64,000 bases of DNA from assembly GCA_900552455.1 (NCBI GenBank), contig URZX01000001.1, forward strand, positions 62,001-126,000. The letters run 5' to 3'. Position numbers and translations under genes: made by a program. Below the pieces are notes generated by a model. It saw nothing but the letters and a program-made list of their open reading frames with translations. It had not been told where the DNA came from and ran no database searches. Source of the DNA: an uncultured Peptococcaceae bacterium. Its GTDB lineage: Bacteria > Bacillota > Peptococcia > Peptococcales > Peptococcaceae. Positions 44,407 to 53,315 of this stretch are shown one piece after another; position 1 is the stretch's first letter; each line of letters starts with the position of its first letter.

Positions 44407-45534
44407 ATGCGCGAATCTCTCGCCGATTTCTGTCGCCGCACAGGCCGCGAAGAATTGCTTGACGAGTGGGACAGCGAGCGCAACCTGCCGCTCACCCCAG
44501 AAAGCGTAAGCTATGGCAGCAAACGGCACGTTTGGTGGCGCTGCGCGAATGGACACAGTTGGCAAGCTGCCGTCCATACCCGAAGCGGCAGCGGCACAGG
44601 CTGCCCGTATTGCAACGGCCGTCGGCCCATCCCTGGTGAAACCGACCTCGCCACCCGCTATCCAGACATCGCCAGCCAGTGGCACCCAACCAAAAATGGC
44701 GACCTCACCCCGTCCGACGTGCTCCCCGGCAGCCACCGTCTCATCTGGTGGCAGTGTGAGCATGGACACGTGTGGCGCGCCCAGGTCAAAAGCAGAGTGT
44801 CCGGCTCCGGCTGCCCAGTTTGCAGCAACCGCACACTCCTGCGCGGAGAAAACGACCTTGCCACAAACAATCCCGAGCTCGCCCGCCAGTGGCACCCAAC
44901 CAAAAATGGCGACCTCACGCCGAGCGACGTCGTCCCCGGCACCCGGCGCAAAGTCTGGTGGGTTTGTGATAAAGGCCATGAATGGCGTGCAGCCGTCTCC
45001 GCTCGCGTCAACGGAAGCGGTTGCCCAGTCTGCACCAGCAAAATGATCATCCCCGGCGAGAACGACCTCGCCAGCCAGTATCCAGCCGTTGCAGCCCAGT
45101 GGCACCCAACCAAGAATGGCACCCTTACCCCAGAGCAAGTTGCTCCCGCCAGCAACAAAAAAGTCTGGTGGATCTGCGACAAAGGCCACGAGTATCAGGC
45201 CACCATCGCCAGCCGCACCCAAAGAGGCGGCGGCTGCCCGTACTGCGCCAATACCAAGGTGCTCCCCGGCTTCAATGATCTCGCCACAAAATATCCGCGA
45301 GTAGCCGCCGAATGGCACCCAACCAAAAATGCGCCCCTCACCCCCGACCATATCCTCCCCGGTAGCAGGCGCAAAGTCTGGTGGCAGTGCAAAAACGGCC
45401 ACTCCTGGCAAGCCGTTATCTATTCAAGAACCGGCAGCCAAAACAGCGGCTGCCCATTCTGCACAGGCTACGCCAACGGCAAACGCCGCGCACGCTACGA
45501 GCGCTATCTCGCCGAAGACGACAAACACGAATAA
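44407..45534 (+). CDS. Zinc-ribbon repeat protein (DUF4379-type, five tandem repeats)
   Basis: A 375-residue protein made almost entirely of five repeats of about 68 residues. Each follows W-x-P-T-K-N-G-x-L-T-P, V-x-P-G-S-x-x-x-W-W-x-C-x-x-G-H-x-W, and ends G-x-G-C-P-x-C, so each repeat has one C..H..CxxC zinc ribbon. The pattern matches the probable zinc-ribbon domain family often fused to nucleases, but no nuclease domain is present here. Function unknown; nucleic-acid binding is likely. It follows a strong terminator and a tyrosine recombinase, and precedes an SLH surface gene. Start ATG 44407 with GGAGGTGG. Confidence 0.8.
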   Translation: MRESLADFCRRTGREELLDEWDSERNLPLTPESVSYGSKRHVWWRCANGHSWQAAVHTRSGSGTGCPYCNGRRPIPGETDLATRYPDIASQWHPTKNGDLTPSDVLPGSHRLIWWQCEHGHVWRAQVKSRVSGSGCPVCSNRTLLRGENDLATNNPELARQWHPTKNGDLTPSDVVPGTRRKVWWVCDKGHEWRAAVSARVNGSGCPVCTSKMIIPGENDLASQYPAVAAQWHPTKNGTLTPEQVAPASNKKVWWICDKGHEYQATIASRTQRGGGCPYCANTKVLPGFNDLATKYPRVAAEWHPTKNAPLTPDHILPGSRRKVWWQCKNGHSWQAVIYSRTGSQNSGCPFCTGYANGKRRARYERYLAEDDKHE

Positions 45535-45621
45535 CCACCACAAATTCCAGCCACCGCAGCGACCCGCGCGAGGCTGTTTGATATAGAGAGCAATCATTCA
45601 AAAAACTAAGGAGGAATTAAC

Positions 45622-48600
45622 ATGAACAGACAGAAACATAAACTGTCCAGACGCATCCTGGCCATGCTTCTCACAGCCGCCATGCTCGTCACCATGTTCC
45701 CAGCTGCAATGTTTGCGACGCCGACTGCGGAAGTTGGCAGCGAAGGTGTGCCGAAGTTGGATGTGTCAAAATCTAAAACAGCGACAAATTTACAGCAAAA
45801 TGCAGATGGAAACTGGCAATCGAATGTGACATTATCCTTGCCATCTGAGGAATATTCTCAGACAATGGATGTTGTGTTTGTCATTGATGATTCATCAGCC
45901 GGATCAGGTATATTTGCTGGCCCGGCAATGGATCTTCTAGATACTTTGCGTGCTACAGAAAATCTTAATGTCAACGTTGGTATTGTTACATTTGATGCTT
46001 TAGCGCGGGATTGGGTAGATGTTACTAGTGATGGAGTGTATAAAAACTTAGTTTCTGTTAAATCTGAAGAAGGTTACTCTGCGTTAAGTGAAGCGATTCA
46101 TACAGAGTTGTCAGATGCAGAAGATGTTATTGGTCGAGAAAGAAAGATTGGCGGCTCTAATACTGAATGGGCTATTGATAAAGCGACTGAAATGTTAAAA
46201 GCTGGATCTGGCGAAGAAAAATACATGATTATTTTTAGCGATATGTATGGATATGTGTATCGAGGAACGCTAACAGTAGATGGTCAAAAATATGAAAATG
46301 TTCCACTAAGCAAGAGAATATCCGGCTTGTCATCGGCAAGTCTCGCAGATCCAGAACCAAAATATGATAATTGGGAAGAAGTAAAGAACCACCGAAACGA
46401 TAATAATTCTGATTATGATTCATATTTCCGCTATTGGTCGGGACCGAAAGAAACTAGAAATACTAAACCTTGGACGGATTATTGGACAATTTACCAAGGA
46501 TTGGAAGTAGCTCCTGATGTGGATGAGGCATTTAAAGAAGCTGAATATGCAGCTTTCCCTTGGAGTACACCTGGTCATTATACCCCATTTGAACAATCTT
46601 CAGTTCTTACATATGATAACATTCTTGAAGCAGTAGGCAGTAATATAAATGTAACAGTAGTCAATAATAATTTTGATCCAGGTGATCCAGGCGGTCCTAG
46701 AATTAAAGACATTAAAAATGAAATGTTAGAAGATTTGGCACAAAGTCATGATGTTCAGCTTATCAGAGAAGACGCGGGACATGGGACGAATTTCTCTTCT
46801 GACCAGCTGGCGGAGATTTTCGCAAATTTGTCTAATGAACTCATCCAAGTTGTCGGCGCAGGTAGTGAAGTTGTCGACATTATTGGTGACGATTTTGATT
46901 TTGTAAATTCGGCGGATAATCCTCCAACGCTCACTGTTGACGGAGAGCCATTGGTAGCAACTCAATTGACAGAAGATAGCGCAAAAGGTGCAACCTTGGC
47001 ATGGAGCTTCGGAAACGAAACAGACGTTAAACGTTTTGAGCTGTACTATTATCAAGGCGGTACGATTTATGATGGGGACGCTGTCGGGGAATGTTTCATC
47101 TGGAAAACCAACGAAGACATTACAAAAGATGCCACCGTTCAACTGACGTACACCGTTCAGCTGACAGAACCGTCAACTGACCCAGGTACTTATGGTGAAT
47201 ACGATAAAAACGGTGATGGCTCTCTGAATGATGTTGATGGAAATGAAACCTCAGCACCAGCAACTCCGAATGCAGGTTTGTTCACAAACGAAAGGGCAAC
47301 AATTTATCCTGTAGATTCAAATAACAATCCGGGCACTCAGAAAGATTTCCTTCGTCCAACTGTTTCCTACACTGTTAAAGAACCAGTGCCGGAAGGTACG
47401 ATTGCAATTCAGCCAGCGGATATTACTATTTATACCGGTGGCAGCAGTTACGAGAGTGTCGTCAATGGGTCTGGACATGAGATCGGCGAGACAAATAATG
47501 GACTCCCAACGCCAGGTTTCTATATTACATTGCCTCCGGAATTGAATCGGTGGATGATTAACAATGCTGATCTGGATGATGTGACAACTGTCACTGTGGA
47601 AAATGAGGGTGGAACAACAGCTGAACAACAGGTTGTTGACCTGTCGGGGTATCTAACGTTTACTTATAATGATAATGCGGGCAATACGCGTGTTTGGGAA
47701 TTGGAGCGATATGACAATCAGACTGGTAATGATAGTATGGCCTATAGCAAGTATATTTACCGCATTAAACCGGCTATCGTAAATAGTGAAGAAATTCCTA
47801 TTCGACTTCAATTCACTAATGGCAGCGAGTTTATGACCACTGATGATTTCACAGTAAATCTGGATGGATTGTATCGAACCTACGATATGACCATTTACAG
47901 TGGTGATTTGGACCAAGATCTTGTTAAGGCTGTTCTGACGGTAGATGGTAAAGAAAATACTTTTGATGCACAGGTAAACTCTGGTCAATTGACCATTCGT
48001 GGTGTGACGGATCAGAACACGACGACCACGGATGTTGTTACAGAAACTCCAAGTTCAACCGTTGACAATATCACAGCTCAGGTAACAGAGGACACCAACT
48101 TCTATATCAATACAAGTGAGTTAGAAGTTGCCTCTGAAAACAACGTTGCACTGCTGGTAGACAGTATCGTTCCAGATACCAATAATACACTTTATAACAC
48201 GGCGGTGAACTATTTTGATGAAATCACCAGATATCATGCTGTGCAAACAAATTACCTTGATCTCGTTGATACAAGCAATGGGAATGCCTGGGTGACAAGT
48301 GATAAAGAGATTACTGTTCATTGGCCTGTTCCTGAAGATGCAACGGACGAGAGTGAATTCTACATTGTCCACTACACTGGCTTGGACCGCAATGACAATA
48401 ATGCTTTAGACAACTATAGTCCAGAGGATATGGAGTTGTACTCGACAGATAACGGTGGGCTTACTGTTGAAAATGGCAATATCACATTTACTGTAGGTTC
48501 ATTCTCGCCATTTGCCTTGTTCTATACTGCTGACGACAACCCTCCATACATCCCACCAAGCACTGGGGACGATGATGACGATCCAGATACACCAGCGCTT

Positions 48601-49320
48601 GACAAAGTCAACCACTTCCTCTACATCGAAGGGTATCCGGAAGACTATCGCACTGGTGAATACTCCGACAACGAGGATCTCTGGCCAGTGAAGCCTCAGG
48701 GCAATATTACGCGTGCAGAGGTTGCGACGATCTTCTATCGTTTGCTGAAAGATGAAGTGCGCGAAGAGATTGAGACGGATGTGAACAGTTTCCCTGATGT
48801 CAACGCAGACGACTGGTTCAATGTGACGGTGTCCTCGCTGGCAAATATGAATGTGATCAGTGGGTATGAAGACGGCACGTTCCGTCCGAATGAGCCGATC
48901 ACGCGCGCAGAATTGGCGGCGATGGCGGGACGTTTCTATGAAGCATTCGATGCGGAATATGAAGAAGGCACCTTCCTGGATGTTGAAGGTGACGAATGGT
49001 TCGCCGATGCGATTGCTGCAGCAGCAGAGCTCGGCATCCTTGGCGGGTATCCAGACGGCACCGTGCGTCCAAACAACAACATCACCCGCGCTGAGACCTG
49101 CGCGATCGTGAACCGCGTGCTGGAACGCCGTCCGCATGACGAGCATCTCGGCGATGTCGACGACATGCGCACCTGGCCAGACAACCTGCCTGGCGCATGG
49201 TACTATGCCGATATGCAGGAAGCGACCAACGGTCATTACTACAAATGGATTGACATTGATGGTGTTGACTTCGAAGAATGGACCGAAGTTGACAAGGATT
49301 ACGACTGGACAAAGCGCTAA
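45622..49320 (+). CDS. Large surface protein with VWA-like domain and three SLH domains
   Basis: A 1232-residue exported protein. A long basic signal peptide (1-32, ends MFA) precedes a von Willebrand A-like domain (about 80-420; MDVVFVIDDSSAGSG is a degenerate metal site, with the last serine of DxSxS replaced). The middle (about 420-970) is beta-rich and resembles isopeptide-type adhesin repeats. After a DDDDPDTP linker, three SLH modules (about 990-1190; GYEDGTFRPNEPITRAELAAM and GYPDGTVRPNNNITRAET are clear) attach it to the envelope. The VWA and middle parts are AT-rich while signal and SLH parts are GC-rich, a sign of cassette exchange. Ribosome site AAGGAGG. Confidence 0.88.
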   Translation: MNRQKHKLSRRILAMLLTAAMLVTMFPAAMFATPTAEVGSEGVPKLDVSKSKTATNLQQNADGNWQSNVTLSLPSEEYSQTMDVVFVIDDSSAGSGIFAGPAMDLLDTLRATENLNVNVGIVTFDALARDWVDVTSDGVYKNLVSVKSEEGYSALSEAIHTELSDAEDVIGRERKIGGSNTEWAIDKATEMLKAGSGEEKYMIIFSDMYGYVYRGTLTVDGQKYENVPLSKRISGLSSASLADPEPKYDNWEEVKNHRNDNNSDYDSYFRYWSGPKETRNTKPWTDYWTIYQGLEVAPDVDEAFKEAEYAAFPWSTPGHYTPFEQSSVLTYDNILEAVGSNINVTVVNNNFDPGDPGGPRIKDIKNEMLEDLAQSHDVQLIREDAGHGTNFSSDQLAEIFANLSNELIQVVGAGSEVVDIIGDDFDFVNSADNPPTLTVDGEPLVATQLTEDSAKGATLAWSFGNETDVKRFELYYYQGGTIYDGDAVGECFIWKTNEDITKDATVQLTYTVQLTEPSTDPGTYGEYDKNGDGSLNDVDGNETSAPATPNAGLFTNERATIYPVDSNNNPGTQKDFLRPTVSYTVKEPVPEGTIAIQPADITIYTGGSSYESVVNGSGHEIGETNNGLPTPGFYITLPPELNRWMINNADLDDVTTVTVENEGGTTAEQQVVDLSGYLTFTYNDNAGNTRVWELERYDNQTGNDSMAYSKYIYRIKPAIVNSEEIPIRLQFTNGSEFMTTDDFTVNLDGLYRTYDMTIYSGDLDQDLVKAVLTVDGKENTFDAQVNSGQLTIRGVTDQNTTTTDVVTETPSSTVDNITAQVTEDTNFYINTSELEVASENNVALLVDSIVPDTNNTLYNTAVNYFDEITRYHAVQTNYLDLVDTSNGNAWVTSDKEITVHWPVPEDATDESEFYIVHYTGLDRNDNNALDNYSPEDMELYSTDNGGLTVENGNITFTVGSFSPFALFYTADDNPPYIPPSTGDDDDDPDTPALDKVNHFLYIEGYPEDYRTGEYSDNEDLWPVKPQGNITRAEVATIFYRLLKDEVREEIETDVNSFPDVNADDWFNVTVSSLANMNVISGYEDGTFRPNEPITRAELAAMAGRFYEAFDAEYEEGTFLDVEGDEWFADAIAAAAELGILGGYPDGTVRPNNNITRAETCAIVNRVLERRPHDEHLGDVDDMRTWPDNLPGAWYYADMQEATNGHYYKWIDIDGVDFEEWTEVDKDYDWTKR

Positions 49321-49343
49321 GCGCATTTTGTCTGTGACTACCC

Positions 49344-49377
49344 AACGCCCCGCGGCGAAAGCTGCGGGGCGTTTTTT
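49344..49377 (+). terminator. Terminator after the VWA/SLH gene
   Basis: AACGCCCCGC pairs with GCGGGGCGTT around GGCGAAAGCT, then T6. Confidence 0.93.
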
Positions 49378-49385
49378 GCGTGGAT

Positions 49386-49414
49386 TTGACGCGGGTTTTT
49401 GCTGGTGATAAAAT
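49386..49414 (+). promoter_or_regulatory. Promoter of the sugar acetyltransferase
   Basis: TTGACG (49386-49391), 17 bases, TAAAAT (49409-49414). Confidence 0.7.
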
Positions 49415-49452
49415 GAGGATATGATGATCACGAATGAAGGGAGCGTTTGTCA

Positions 49453-50112
49453 ATGCGTGAAGAGGAGAAGATTTTTGCTGGAAAATTGTTCAACAATCAG
49501 TGCGAGGAGCTGAAAGCGATCAAGCGCAGGATGCACGAGGTGAACCGACTTGCGAATGCGCTGCCGGAATGGGATCCTGAGCGCGAGAAATTGTTGCGCG
49601 GGGCGTTTGGCGCGATCGGCAAGACGTTTCATTTTGTAGGGCCGGCGTATATCAATTACGGGACGCACACGTTCATTGGCGAAAATTTCTTTGCGAATTT
49701 CAATTTCACGGTGATGGACGATGCGCGGGTCTATATTGGTGACAATGTGGCGATCGGGCCGAATGTGTCGCTTCTGGCGACGAATCATCCGCTGATCGCG
49801 CAGGAGCGCATGGGGCTGGACGAAGAGGGCCGCACGACGCTGGCGGAATATGCGGAGGATATCCACATTGGCAACAATGTCTGGCTGGCGGCGAATGTCT
49901 GCGTGATCGGCGGGGTGACGATCGGTGATGGCGCGGTGATCGGTGCGGGAAGTGTGGTCACGCGCGCTATTCCTGCTGGCTATCTGGCGGTTGGGGTGCC
50001 GTGTCGTCCGCTGCGTCCGATCACAGAAGCGGATAGCTGTCGCGACAGACTGCTGCCGGAGGATGCGGAATACTTCCGCAACAATTTCCCGGGCTTTGAG
50101 GACAAAGCTTGA
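49453..50112 (+). CDS. Maltose/galactoside-type O-acetyltransferase
   Basis: A 219-residue left-handed beta-helix acetyltransferase of the LacA/Maa/NodL group, transferring acetyl from acetyl-CoA to a sugar hydroxyl. An N-terminal helical part (LANALPEWDPEREKLLRGAFG) is followed by hexapeptide repeats (INYGTHTFIGENFFANFNFTV, IGDNVAIGPNVSL), the catalytic histidine in ATNHPL (about 115), and a final IGDGAVIGAGSVVTRAIPAG coil. Start ATG 49453 with AAGGGAG upstream. It has its own promoter and no sugar operon around it, so the acceptor is unknown. Confidence 0.94.
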   Translation: MREEEKIFAGKLFNNQCEELKAIKRRMHEVNRLANALPEWDPEREKLLRGAFGAIGKTFHFVGPAYINYGTHTFIGENFFANFNFTVMDDARVYIGDNVAIGPNVSLLATNHPLIAQERMGLDEEGRTTLAEYAEDIHIGNNVWLAANVCVIGGVTIGDGAVIGAGSVVTRAIPAGYLAVGVPCRPLRPITEADSCRDRLLPEDAEYFRNNFPGFEDKA

Positions 50113-50162
50113 CAACAGAGAGTTGACAAAGTATAATTTTAATATAAATAGCTGATCATACT

Positions 50163-50191
50163 CCGGTGTCCTACGGGCCCGGGTTTTTTTT
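50163..50191 (+). terminator. Possible terminator after the acetyltransferase
   Basis: A short CCGG/CCGG stem containing the palindrome CGGGCCCG is followed by eight T. Stem support is modest. Confidence 0.4.
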
Positions 50192-50206
50192 GTAGGAGTA
50201 AAGGAT

Positions 50207-50988
50207 ATGGAAAAAGTTTTTTTTATCAACCAATCAACAGTTGAAAATATTACGAGCACGTGGACTGGTAATAGCGAATGGAAGCCGAGCGAAAAGAATC
50301 ATAGAAATGGAGAATTACTATAATCTTATTAATGGATACAAAGAATTGTTCTTAGATAAAACAACTTCAAAAGATCAGGGGGATGTGTATTTGCCTGGTG
50401 CGAAGTTTGAGGAGATTTATGCGCTGTATTTATTCGACAGGGAATTGAGAAATCTTTATATTCGTTACATTTTAGAGATTGAGAACAATATTAAAAGTGT
50501 GCTTGCGAGAGTATTTTCAAAAAAATATGGTCATGATAATTATTTGAAAGTGTCAAATTTTGATATCAGTGTTAAAAAGTGGGAGAAGAAGACTTCAGCA
50601 CAAAAGATCGTTGAAACCAGCTGAAATGAACAGTTTTTTACAATTACTGACCATTTTTAGAAATGCATGTGCGCATGACGAGCGACTATATAATCTCAGA
50701 GCGCTGCGCAGAAATATGAAGCCGAATTATATTAAAACGTTGCCGATTCATCGTGAGATGAAGATTCCTGTTGATAATTCCAATAATCCGATTTGTGGCA
50801 AAAATGATTTGTTTGCGGTGACGATCATTTTTAAGACGATGTTACCGAAATCGACTTTTAATAAATTCTTTTATGCGCAAAGGCGGTTGTTGGATGATCT
50901 GGAAAAGATGCTTTCTGTAATTGATGTCCGTGTGGTAGAAAAGAGTATGGGATTTCCGGAAAATTGGCAGAAGATACGAGGGCTTTGA
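50207..50988 (+). pseudogene. Abi-family (AbiD/AbiF-like) abortive-infection gene, decayed
   Basis: Three pieces of one Abi_2-type protein lie in different frames. From ATG 50207 (AGGAGT upstream) the frame reads MEKVFF, then a run of eight T (50217-50224) throws it off; with seven T it would read MEKVFLSTNQQLKILRARGL and join the frame starting at 50241 (NYYNLINGYKELF, ALYLFDRELRNLYIRYILEIENNIKS), which stops at 50624. A last piece (about 50605-50988) resumes with LKPAEMNSFLQLLTIFRNACAHDERLYN, the conserved C-terminal RNxCAHxxRLY motif. The usual middle section with the PLWVL and FG motifs is missing, so an internal deletion is also present. Low GC relative to neighbours. Confidence 0.85.
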
Positions 50989-51053
50989 GCAGGAGATTTA
51001 ACGGCGGGCTCGCAGAATATTTACACAAATTTCCAAAAGATGCGTTTATACCG

Positions 51054-51082
51054 TTGATAAAGCGGTTTGGTTGTGGTATAGT
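51054..51082 (+). promoter_or_regulatory. Promoter of the probable 6S RNA
   Basis: TTGATA (51054-51059), 17 bases, TATAGT (51077-51082). Start predicted near 51090. Confidence 0.75.
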
Positions 51083-51089
51083 AAGTGCA

Positions 51090-51338
51090 AGGAATCATCC
51101 TGCTATGTTTGTAAGTGCCAGTGACATGTTTTGTTCCAACACATTTTTTAACGGGAGCTGATTCTTCACTCGCTGCATTGCAGCTCTTAGCCTGCGCTTC
51201 GGTGCCGGCAGTATTATTGCTACAGAATGCGCGTGAGAAGCACCCACCTGCTTTAGCAGGTTCAAAACCTCACTCCTTACGGCGGTGCGGGAGCCGATAA
51301 ACAAATTAGCGACAGATCTCTTGGTCTGCCGCTTTTTT
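51090..51338 (+). ncRNA. ssrS: Probable 6S RNA
   Basis: 6S RNA binds the sigma-A holoenzyme and restrains transcription in slow growth. The stretch GCACCCACCTGCTTTAGCAGG, then TTCAAAACCTC and ACGGCGGTGCGGGAGCC (51239-51295) resembles the 3-prime half of 6S RNAs, including the ACC-hairpin-GGTTCAA arm of E. coli 6S followed by GGCGGC-CTCGG. A closing helix GTTCC..CAC (51133-51142) with GTG.GGGAGC (51285-51294) fits the long-rod fold. It has a promoter, no open frame of note, and a terminator. The mature RNA is probably about 51130-51300. The assignment is by resemblance only. Confidence 0.55.
51308..51338 (+). terminator. Terminator of the probable 6S RNA
   Basis: AGCG-CAGA pairs with TCTG-CGCT (one mismatch) around TCTCTTGG, then six T. 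Confidence 0.8.
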
Positions 51339-51364
51339 GTGCGCATTTGCAGGCTGGTCAGATA

Positions 51365-51393
51365 TTGACAAGCGCGGGGATTGCGGGTATCAT
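51365..51393 (+). promoter_or_regulatory. yerC-thrC promoter
   Basis: TTGACA (51365-51370), 17 bases, TATCAT (51388-51393). Confidence 0.8.
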
Positions 51394-51433
51394 AGTCGTA
51401 GTTTAATGCTTTACTACCAGAAAGAGGCCAGCG

Positions 51434-51751
51434 ATGTATAAACGAAATATTGAAAACAGAATGATCGATGGTTTATTTGAAGCGCTGTCGTTGGTGCGTA
51501 CGCGCGAGGAGTATTACCGGTTCTTCGAGGATATCTGCACTGTCGGCGAGCTCAATGCCATCGCACAGCGGCTGGAGGTCGCGAAGATGCTTGCGAATGA
51601 ACAGACGTACACCCACATCGCGGAGGCGACGGGCGCCAGCACGGCGACGATCAGCCGCGTGAAAAAATGTCTGAACTATGGATCGGACGGCTACAAGCTT
51701 GTCCTGGAACGTTTGAAAGAAAAGAAAGAAAAGGATGAAGAAAACGCATGA
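51434..51751 (+). CDS. yerC: YerC/YecD-family TrpR-related protein
   Basis: A 105-residue all-helical protein of the YerC/YecD family, related to the Trp repressor fold. The helix-turn-helix lies in TYTHIAEATGASTATISRVKKCLNYG (about 58-83), preceded by ICTVGELNAIAQRLEVAKML. It probably binds DNA, but no ligand or regulon is established. Its stop overlaps the thrC start (ATGA), so the two are coupled, which hints at a link to amino-acid control without proving it. Confidence 0.93.
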   Translation: MYKRNIENRMIDGLFEALSLVRTREEYYRFFEDICTVGELNAIAQRLEVAKMLANEQTYTHIAEATGASTATISRVKKCLNYGSDGYKLVLERLKEKKEKDEENA

Positions 51752-53235
51752 GATATATCAGTACGAGAGACAACGCAGAATCTGTGCAGGCGGCAGAGGC
51801 GATCGTGCGCGGTATGGTGCCGCAGGGCGGGCTGTATGTGCCCCAGGAGATCCCCAAGCTTGACGAAGCGGCGCTGCGCGCGATGGTGGATCTGAGCTAT
51901 CAGGCGCTGGCGAAGGAGATCCTGGCGCTTTATCTGGACGATTTTTCCACGGAAGAGATCAGCACGATGGTGGACGCTGCCTACGATGCGTCGCGTTTTG
52001 ACGACGCGGAGGTGGCGTCGGTTGTGAAGATCCACGACGGACTTTTCGCGCTGGAGCTTTGGCACGGGCCAACGGCGGCGTTCAAGGATATGGCGCTGCA
52101 GCTTCTGCCACATCTTCTGGTGCATTCGATGAAGAAAACGGGCGTGGACAAGGAGGTTGTGATCCTTGTGGCGACCTCTGGCGATACGGGCAAGGCCGCG
52201 CTGGAGGGCTTCAAGGATGTGGACGGCACGTCGATCATCTGCTTCTATCCAGACGGCGGCGTGAGCGAGGTGCAGGAGCTGCAGATGCTCACAACCGGCG
52301 GTAGCAATACGTACACCTTCGCGGTGAAGGGCAATTTTGACGATTGCCAGCGCGCGGTCAAGGAAGCATTTGCCAACGAGGCGCTGTTGGCGGAGGTGGA
52401 CGCGCTGGGCTGCCAGTTCTCGTCGGCCAATTCGATCAACTGGGGCCGTCTGCTGCCGCAGATCGTCTACTATTTTGCGGCGTATATGCAGCTGGTGCGC
52501 AAGGGCGAGATCGCTTTTGGCGACGCGATCGATTTCACGGTGCCAACGGGCAATTTCGGCAACATTCTCGCAGGCTGGTTTGCGCGCGAAATGGGGCTGC
52601 CGATCGGCAAGCTTGTGTGTGCGTCCAACGCCAATGATGTGTTGGATGATTTCATCCGCACTGGCACCTACGATGCCAACCGTCCATTTATGAAGACGAA
52701 CAGCCCATCCATGGATATCCTGATCTCGTCGAATCTGGAGCGTTTCCTCTATTTCATGAGCGGGCGCGATGGCGCTGCGGTCACGGCGGATATGCAGGCG
52801 CTGGCCAAAGATGGCCGCTACAGCGTTGCTGACGCGGTGCGCGAAAACATGGCGCAGGTGCTCGCCAGCGGCGCTGAGAACGAAGCGCAGACGCTCGCCA
52901 CCATCGGCGATGTGTTCGCGAAGGATGGCTACCTTCTCGACACGCACACGGCGGTTGCCGTCGGTGTCGCAGAGGCGCACAATGAAGGGCGCGTGATGGT
53001 CGTCGATTCGACGGCGAATCCGTACAAATTCGTCGGCGCTGTCAGCGAGGCTGTGAATGGCGAAAAGAGCGACGCCAGCGATCTCGATCTGCTCGGCGCG
53101 CTTGCGGAAAAAACCGGCGTGCCTGTGCATCCTGCGCTGGCAGATCTCACCGCAAAGCCACGCAGCGAACGCCACGTCATCACGACAGCAGAGATCAACG
53201 AAGCGGTGCTCGGCGTGATCAAGAGCCGCAAATAA
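51748..53235 (+). CDS. thrC: Threonine synthase
   Basis: ThrC converts O-phosphohomoserine to threonine with PLP. The 495-residue length and the start MRYISTRD.. mark the longer type found in enteric bacteria, yeast and many anaerobes. The PLP lysine is in HGPTAAFKDMAL (about residue 113), followed by ATSGDTGKAALEG and the phosphate-binding VPTGNFGNILAG (about 268). No other threonine-pathway gene lies nearby. It ends at a strong terminator. Confidence 0.96.
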   Translation: MRYISTRDNAESVQAAEAIVRGMVPQGGLYVPQEIPKLDEAALRAMVDLSYQALAKEILALYLDDFSTEEISTMVDAAYDASRFDDAEVASVVKIHDGLFALELWHGPTAAFKDMALQLLPHLLVHSMKKTGVDKEVVILVATSGDTGKAALEGFKDVDGTSIICFYPDGGVSEVQELQMLTTGGSNTYTFAVKGNFDDCQRAVKEAFANEALLAEVDALGCQFSSANSINWGRLLPQIVYYFAAYMQLVRKGEIAFGDAIDFTVPTGNFGNILAGWFAREMGLPIGKLVCASNANDVLDDFIRTGTYDANRPFMKTNSPSMDILISSNLERFLYFMSGRDGAAVTADMQALAKDGRYSVADAVRENMAQVLASGAENEAQTLATIGDVFAKDGYLLDTHTAVAVGVAEAHNEGRVMVVDSTANPYKFVGAVSEAVNGEKSDASDLDLLGALAEKTGVPVHPALADLTAKPRSERHVITTAEINEAVLGVIKSRK

Positions 53236-53243
53236 TGAACGTC

Positions 53244-53277
53244 AAGCGTGTCTTCCAAAACGGAAGACACGCTTTTG
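53244..53277 (+). terminator. Terminator of yerC-thrC
   Basis: AAGCGTGTCTTCC pairs perfectly with GGAAGACACGCTT around AAAAC, then TTG. Confidence 0.9.
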
Positions 53278-53280
53278 CTG

Positions 53281-53309
53281 TTTTCAGACGCGGCGATTTC
53301 CAGTATAAT
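53281..53309 (+). promoter_or_regulatory. sfsA promoter adjoining the start codon
   Basis: TTTTCA (53281-53286), 17 bases, TATAAT (53304-53309). The start codon at 53316 is six bases later, so the message would have almost no leader. Confidence 0.65.
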
Positions 53310-53315
53310 AGAAGC

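Noticed and set aside
44620..45470. DNA tandem repeats as a mobile or CRISPR feature
   Set aside because: The repeated GTGGCACCCAACCAAAAATG units are in frame and are the coding of the protein zinc-ribbon repeats.
51241..51275. tRNA gene (TTCAAAA resembling a T-loop)
   Set aside because: The flanking bases do not form a five-pair T-stem and no D-arm, anticodon arm or acceptor stem can be built.
53235..53315. Upstream start for sfsA at 53235
   Set aside because: It would place the thrC terminator and the sfsA promoter inside the coding region.
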